Below, in pieces: positions 52,100 through 59,366 of a stretch of DNA of 59,366 bases (positions are counted from its first letter, which is position 1; each line of letters starts with the position of its first letter). A program made the translations under genes and the position numbers. This stretch comes from Gracilaria domingensis. Taxonomy: Eukaryota > Rhodophyta > Florideophyceae > Gracilariales > Gracilariaceae. The notes under the pieces were generated by a model. The model did no database searches, had not been told where the DNA came from, and saw only the letters and a program-made list of their open reading frames with translations. The stretch spans positions 1 through 59,366 of the forward strand of contig VCMS01000402.1 in the NCBI GenBank assembly GCA_022539475.1, written 5' to 3'.

Positions 52100-55000
52100 A
52101 CGACCTACACCCGAGGCGCTCAAAATGAGCCTCCAAACACCTCCAACGAGACAATGATGACCATTGAACACGAACACGTTACCGGCCACTCTACTCGACA
52201 CATACGCGTGCCAATCCCAATTAGATGACGAACAACAAGCTCACCACCGACTTGAGCCTGCACTGCTCTACCCATAAACACTGAAACGAAGATTTATTGT
52301 GTCAAAGCAGCAACGAAAGTACCTGAACGGCACTCTAGCGATCTCCCAGGTATACATAGCCGAGCAACAAGACCACAGTAAACCAAAGCAAACCAAATAC
52401 GATGGCAGAACCAATAAGGCAGTCATCAGCCATAACCAAACGAGCAGAATAGGCGAACAAGAGTTGTAATCATCTACAATCGAACTGGCAGACTCGTGCT
52501 AGGGTAACAACTCGAAACTCTCGAACACAGTGCAGCACAAGCCTTCATCTCTAGGGCTCGGCAGCACCCGTGCGAGCTGACAAGTCGTCGGTGGTTGTGC
52601 GAGACCAAGCACGTACCGAGAAAGAACGGACGAGAGAAACGTGTGAGGGCAGGGGTAGTACAGCACGGACTGTGCTGAAGGGAAGCATGGGGATGCACAA
52701 TGGAAGAGATGAGGATTCAAGAAGAACGGGAGTCTGCGGGAAGAATAATATTTAGGTGGTTGACTGGAGGTTGGAGTTGCGGCATAAGAACCGGAGAAAC
52801 ACTGACGGCTCTATATAGACATGCCGCGGCTGTCGCAGCTTCCAGGATTCAAGCTAATACATGTTATCATTTGTTCAGCTGATACAGAATTATTGGCGAC
52901 GGCATCGTGCTCCATTCCATCAATAGTTTCGTTTTTTTGGGGCGCAAAATGACCAATACTATATTAGTGCGAATAAGCCTTAACCAAGAGAGACATGTAA
53001 TAGTACACACTCCATTCTCAATGTGGGGGCGCACTGTCACATCTGCTATGATCGAGACCGAGATGTGTGACGGTCTCTTGCACGGGCTGGAATGTCGTCT
53101 TCGAAGTGGACGACATTGCCGTCCCAGGACATGGACTTTGTCTCGCAGAATGGCTTTCAATAGTTTCACATAACTGCTGTGCACACACCGGTCTGGTATG
53201 CGTGTACACGCGGACGAGGAAGCCTGCATGTGCAACACCCAATGAGTGGTCCGTGAAACCTCTCTCTCTCTCTCACAGGAGTAATGACCTGGATGGTGAT
53301 GTTCTCGAAATAGGCGACGTGGCATGGCACGCAGTAAGTGAAGTTCCGGAAGAGATTCTCAGCCTGTGATAGAGGAAAATGCAGTGATTACAATCTCTGG
53401 GCATTGAATGCGGTTGTGATGCAGCTAAGGATTTATAGAAGGTATAGGCACACAAGTACCAGGTTAAGAGTGTCGAGTTGCGGCATAAAACGCGACGCGG
53501 TAGCAGCGTGGATGCTTCGCGTCGGCAGCGTTGGCAGCGGCTGGCATTACCAGTGCAGACAAGCAAAGCAGTGCCCAAAAATACTACATTGCCACAACAA
53601 CCCTAATTCCCTATCTAAGACAAATGACCGCACGATTCGTAGTCCGCCTTTATCGCCGACACGTTGGGAGCGTCCATATTCCGCTCCTCCATATGTATTC
53701 ACATACGTGTTAGTACACATTGGCACAAAGTGGGGATGCTGAAACACAAATCGACATTTGTAAATACGATTTTTACACTGTGGCTCGGTGCGCACAATAG
53801 TTTGGTTTTTTGTGTGCACGCAAAGGATTTAAATTTTATCGGAGCTCGTCGGCCACGGAGGAAGGTTAGAATGCTTTACGTACACAAGATGGCGTATCGA
53901 AAACATACTAGAGCGCATAGTTTGTGGTTCATTACCGGAGTTCAACATGAAAGCTGTGTCATCCTGCACCAATTTGCGAGGCACGTCGCGCCTGTGTCCT
54001 AGTTTGTTCACCGATCGGTCCATGTTTACTTTCCTGTACCACATTTTTTGTTTTTCAGAATCGTTGCCAGGAGCTTGCGGAGACCCGGAAGATTAGATGA
54101 TCTGAACAGTCAAAACCTCTGCAGTTGTTCAGAAGAGTACAACCAAGCCCTCGTTCCCGTCCAAAAGGAGCGTTGTCTTAACTTGTTATTTCGATTTAAA
54201 ATGTGAAGCCTGTGTGAATCTTGACAGTGATTCTGCTGCGAGCCTTGCAGGGAAACGAAATTAAGTTATAATCTGTTGCAATTATCTCGACTTTGCAATA
54301 GCTTGCCACCAAGGCCTGTCGACAAGTTTTCAACATTGTTAATTAGTTTACCTGAACACTTGTAACATGGACACTGTTGTTCGCAGGCCATGCCTGTCAC
54401 ACAGCCAAGATACGTCCAAAAATTTTTGCTATAAAATGCTGATAGTTGGACAGCATCATACCTTCTCACATTTTCTTCAGAGCGAACATTCAAATGTTCG
54501 CGAAACCAATCGAACTCAAGAAGTTAGCACTTTGTGTTGTACCAAAACAAGCATTCCAGTGTTTAGCAAGATAGTATTGTAGTTCTATACGTACTCTCAT
54601 AAGGTCTTCTCTGTACCGCCTATAGTTTGATTTGCCCTGAAAACTCACTACGAACAGCAAGTATTCCACTTCTCTCTCGTATTTCAGTAAAAAAAACCTT
54701 AAATGTCTACCGGACATATTCGCTAACTTCTTTCGCCCCGCAAAATATTACTATCTGCGCAAACCGGATTGGCAAACTTTATGTTTATCTTGTGAAAGGT
54801 TATTAAAAGGCCATTTAATGTACCAAGAAGAATGTAGCATACTTATGTCCTCAAAAGCTCAGTATATATTAGTAATCTCGTCGCTGGCACTATTTACAGC
54901 ATCCATGCGAAATTTTGTTGGTCTCCGCACAACATTCGCGCAGCATTGTTCGAAGCAAATAGACAATATACTATTCTTTACCTTAGATTTCAAATTCAGC

Positions 55001-58000
55001 CGTGAAATAACGCGAGTATGGACAGTCACTGCCAGCGCAAGTCCACTACTTAAATGCAGTTTCGTGACACAGTGACTACGACAGCTGTCTTTACCTCTGT
55101 TTTGAACCTCGTAATCCGAAACATCTACTCCGTCGGACATCACTGCAGTCTGCCTCTGTCACAACGTCTGGTAGCTTATTGCAACCGCATCACGAACTTT
55201 TTGACTACAAAGAAGCCTAGGACACTAACCGATGATGCCTCAAAATTACTGTTTAGCTTCGACGAACATTTTTTATGTTCGCGAAAAATTCTTGACAAGC
55301 TTATGAACTCAAGCCTTATCGTAGACCCTAATTGGTCTCACTAGACATAAAGCACATATATTTTGAAGCGATGATCAGCGTACTGTCGACTGCCCTCTAT
55401 GGAACTTCAGATTACGGTCTTTCTGACTTCTCCGGATCAGCGCCTACGGGAGATGGCAGGAAAGGTTCTTAACATAGAACTATGGCATAACGTAATTTAC
55501 CATTCTTCGAGAGTATATAAGCTGCTACATTTTTACATATCTAAAATTCAATAGTCTTTCATCGAAAAACGCTTCAAGGTTATGTCAAGATTTCGACTGA
55601 ATCAGTTCTGCGAGACAAGATGTATCCCAATAAAATCGTAAAACCTTTCCAAAGAAACCTATGTTAGATTTCTAATCATTTCCATACATAGAACTCTTAG
55701 TTAGACATGGCAAAACATCCTAAAGAAACCATCTTGGTCTGCTTAACATAAACTCGTTTCGACCTAAACGAAAAATCATAGTTTAAAACCCTCTCTTCCT
55801 ATCTATTCTTTATCGTTATCCTCCCACACAAAACCCTATATTGCTAGATGTCTCTCCACCCAGCTAAGTTAAGAACGATTGAAGAGTAGTGTTCCATTAC
55901 TTATCTTCGCGTTTAGTGGGTAACACCACATAACATTTTTATGCCTGACAAGGTCCGACGTCCAAAATCCTCGGTATCAGTATTATACCTGATCAATATC
56001 TTGTTCCTCGATAGCAAGCATCACGAGTTTTCTCTTGCCGAGGCTATTCACGGACCGTCCGCAAGACTCTATCAACCAGCGCATCAAAGTGTTCCTAGTT
56101 CCATGAACGCCATTGAACTTATAACTGTTTCGCTACTGCAAACAAAAACTTTAATATGCTTTTCACCCATATGGTCCTGTGTATCCAGGAAACGATGATC
56201 AGACAGTGACATTAATGCTTAAACCGGGAACTAACTATTTCCGGTCGAGCGCGAATTCCAGATGCATTTCTTTAGCATTCTGCAACACAGAATCAGGAGG
56301 TGATACATTGCACTTCATCGCTCTATCTGTTATCGGTCACTATACACTCATTGGTAATATACCAGTTGCCTAAGGTTTGACTGAATAACTTATTGTAGTC
56401 AGGATTGTTAATGCCACACTAAAACGGCGTCCATTGATTCCATAATATTATCCCTCCTTTGACAAAACTCATATTACTACTCGTTACCTTACACCAGACA
56501 GATGTGCGTTTGGAGAAACACACACTTTGTCGCTAAAAGCTTTGGCTGCACAAATAGTAAAAATCGACTCATCGCATACTACCTGTAGCAAATGCTATGA
56601 AAGTGGTATAGTAAGAGCAAATCGGGGCTTTTGACATGTTATTCTTCGAGCTATGTTAAGTATATCGATATCTATACGGTATACTCATGCGAACAACGTA
56701 CAAATTTAAATGCTTTTTTAGGATTTAGATCAATAGCAACGACCATTTCCTGAAGCTCTTTCACATTCCATACTCCACACTAAACTAGTTGATTCTGCGC
56801 CATGCTCAGTAATTATACTTTCTTCGCAGCACACATAAGGCCCCACAAAAAGCACTGCTTAATTTCTCGTTCCACAATGGATGAGTTGTGTAGAATAAAG
56901 AATCTAGAGCCATGTACCACCGCTTTGCCAAGAAACACTCCTAAAATGCTCCTAACTGTCTACAGAGGTTTTATTCATCTGGCCAATTTCACGTCAGAAC
57001 GTTCCGCAGAGATGGCCGTTGATGCGGCGTCGTCGCGAGTAACAGAAACCGGTCTTCTATAGCACTTGAAGTGCTATTGTCATCGGACGCATGGAAGAAG
57101 TTAGTTTAGGCGATGTTCTTTGATCTATTCACGGCTCACGAGCGACAACGACGACTGATTAAATGGCATTTCCTTTCTGCCAATGATCATATAAAACCAT
57201 TCTCAACGAACTTTCACAATGCACGGGTCTGTGCGTTGCAGCGGCTTATGTTTTGCGCGTCCTCGTCACTGTACGATCAGAGAGAATGAGTTTTATCCAT
57301 GTATCGTCATGTACACGACTTCTTTCGTTCGCCACAATGTGATTATACGTTCTAGTGTACTCGTTCAGACATTACACAACATACCGTATTTATGGACGCC
57401 ATAAGTCCTTGAGATTTGATCTGTTGATGGATGATATCACTGAAATACTTCGATCTATCCTTGATAGATTTTTTAACATGCCGTTTATAGACGTAATAAA
57501 CAAATATTTATATTATGAGAAATTATAGGGTGGAAGAAGAGTTACACGGAGTCGTCGCCTTTGGATTGAAAAGCTTGATTCTGCGTATTGGTCTTCGCGA
57601 ATACTTTGCGCGAATTATCACGGATAGGTGAGCATGACGTCTTTAACCATGTCTGGTGGCGACCTATAGTAACTACAAAGCCATACCTCGTCACATTTGA
57701 CTTTCTCTAGCAGACCAGAGCGCCATAGTCGGCCCAGATACAAGAGAGAAGGGGCGGGTTTTTTCGATAATCATCAATCTATCATTTCATACATAGAAAC
57801 TGTATGTTGCAGAATTATGTTCTACGTACTTCGACTCTCAATCACATTCGAAAGATTCAGCGAGTATAACAAAGTAGAAAGTTCACTTTACCTCTTCTCT
57901 AAGAATGTTCGGCTACATCCTCCATGTTTCTGGTAAGGAAGAAATTGTCTTTTCAATTATCTAAAGAGAAATAACACCCACTATAGTCTCGTCCAAATAA

Positions 58001-59366
58001 TGCCCCTAAATGCTGTTTACTTTAAAGAATCATGACCAATGATTGAGAGCTCTCTCTCTCTCTCATTGCGAAAAGTGACGATCTTCCTTTTTGAGCTTGA
58101 CTAATTTATTCCAAAGTGTCAAGAGCAATTCATGAAGACTTTCGGCAGTAGACTTATAGCATTAGAAACTTATCGATGTAAAGGTTTCAAACCTCGCTAC
58201 CACGAAAACACCAGCCAACATGAAACTCTCGCGTGAAAGAAGAGTACCCGCCATAGTTAGCACGTCGCTACAACAAAGTTCGTTGGTCAGTATGTTACGC
58301 GAATATTCGAGCGGAATGTCCTATGTTGCAATGTACACACATGTTTCCTTGATAAGTATATTCACATGTGCTTTTTATTATCTTTCTTGCCACTTGACAA
58401 AGTTTCCTTAACTTTAAAAAAAGCAGGTCTCTAAAGGAATACTTAAACTGGATGTTTGCAGATGCTATGAATTTGACACGTTCATCCATACTTCATCTTC
58501 ATTAGCGCGCAACGTTACAGACGTACGACATAAGAACGCCTTCTCATTGAGCATCAAAAGATAATACAGTTTAGCAAGGTTTGCAAATACCCTTTCATCA
58601 AATAATCAGTCCATTGAATTTGTTCTGGAGTTACGCAAAATCTATTGAGATACAATTATGAAAGAGCAGGATTACATACTGTGACTATGAACTCCTCAAA
58701 GAACCAGTGCGGTACCGTGCCACTTGCCCAGACGAGATCTCAATTAGTGAAAAGTTCGGCACTCAAAGCCCAAGTTCAGTATCTTCTGTCTCATTTCCTC
58801 TATTAACCAGTTCTCCTTAGCCGAAGAATAAGACTGGGAACTCATTGCCGTTCTCGGATTTGCCCTTCCTACCTTCACCCCTTCGTCCCGTTTACACCCT
58901 GTTTCGACTCTATAGAAGCCCAAAAGAAAGCGCACCCTACCCTAACAGCTAAATTTCGCACGCTGTTAAAACTTCTAACGAATGATAACTACAAAAATTA
59001 GGGACTAGCGGATGGTACGAAAGCGAGAAAGTTTGCAGTTCCATGACAGACGTTGTTCCAGAACACAAACTCCTTGACACCATATCAGTGCTTGTCAATC
59101 GAATCGAAAAGAATTTACGCCAGCTTGCATACTGAAAACGGTTCATGTTACTATCCTGATAAGAAGTCTGCGTACGCAACTAACTTAGACAGCACTAGAC
59201 TTATCTGTCTAAAGATCCCTCGATAACCTTTTTCCTCGATCCTAGCATGGATCCCATACCACGCGACAATGAACCCCTATCTTGCTAGATTCGATCCATC
59301 AATAGTCAGATAAGTCATGACGGACGGAAACTATTCTGTAGATGCAATCGTAATAAGTGGGATTTA
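52100..59366. other. AT-rich region without recognisable genes
   Basis: No open frame above ~135 codons and none with a motif. CT dinucleotide runs occur at about 53,262-53,276 and 58,048-58,064. Two similar hairpins are listed separately. Short frames around 54,270-55,340 on both strands overlap each other and do not form a convincing gene. Confidence 0.45.
54482..55281. repeat. Pair of related small hairpins
   Basis: GCGAACATT/AATGTTCGC at 54,482-54,490/54,493-54,501 and CGAACAT/ATGTTCG at 55,263-55,269/55,275-55,281; both are followed by CGCGAAA-type sequence. They may be binding sites or chance in AT-rich DNA. Confidence 0.35.

Overview
This window looks like accessory, repeat-rich nuclear DNA of a eukaryote. 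It holds a chromodomain-bearing Gypsy LTR retrotransposon, a relic of a DIRS-type retrotransposon, a transposase related to the KDZ/Plavaka superfamily, and spliceosomal introns with GTAAGT donors, CTAAC branch sites and CAG/TAG acceptors (36.7-37.7 kb). There are no rRNA or tRNA genes and no ordinary housekeeping genes that I can recognise. The mix of elements would fit a red alga or a fungus; I cannot decide between them from sequence alone.

Layout. 1-9,090 is a decayed copy, in reverse orientation, of 19,085-27,484. The two form a large inverted duplication whose ~10-kb spacer (9,091-19,084) holds one unassigned ORF, a diverged LTR plus 3' region of the same Gypsy family (13.26-18.35 kb), and an assembly gap of 733 Ns. 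The better-preserved right copy continues into a compact cluster at 20.6-36.0 kb: a membrane protein (+), a ~1,280-codon minus-strand gene ending in a 2-oxoglutarate/Fe(II) dioxygenase domain, a nearly perfect ~135-bp palindrome, then on the plus strand a beta-class DNA N4/N6-methyltransferase, a SET-domain protein and a basic plus coiled-coil protein. A KDZ/Plavaka-like transposase converges on the last of these with only 31 bp between stop codons. 36.4-37.7 kb holds tandemly repeated exon/intron units split by a foldback insertion. 38.1-39.2 kb is the DIRS-type RT/RNase H relic. 41,609-52,099 is one whole Gypsy element on the minus strand (LTR, chromodomain, integrase, RNase H, RT, protease, gag, LTR). 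52.1-59.4 kb is AT-rich and apparently gene-free.

Working idea: the 20.6-36.0 kb cluster is a candidate mobile element carrying its own chromatin and DNA modification kit (DNA methylation, an Fe(II)/2OG oxygenase that could oxidise a modified base or another substrate, SET methylation) next to a transposase, organised around a palindromic divergent control region. Its mobility, its ends and the substrates are inference. Most genes carry one or a few single-base frameshifts or isolated in-frame stops. Several lie in homopolymers, and the two copies are often broken at different places, so some breaks may be assembly errors and others real decay.
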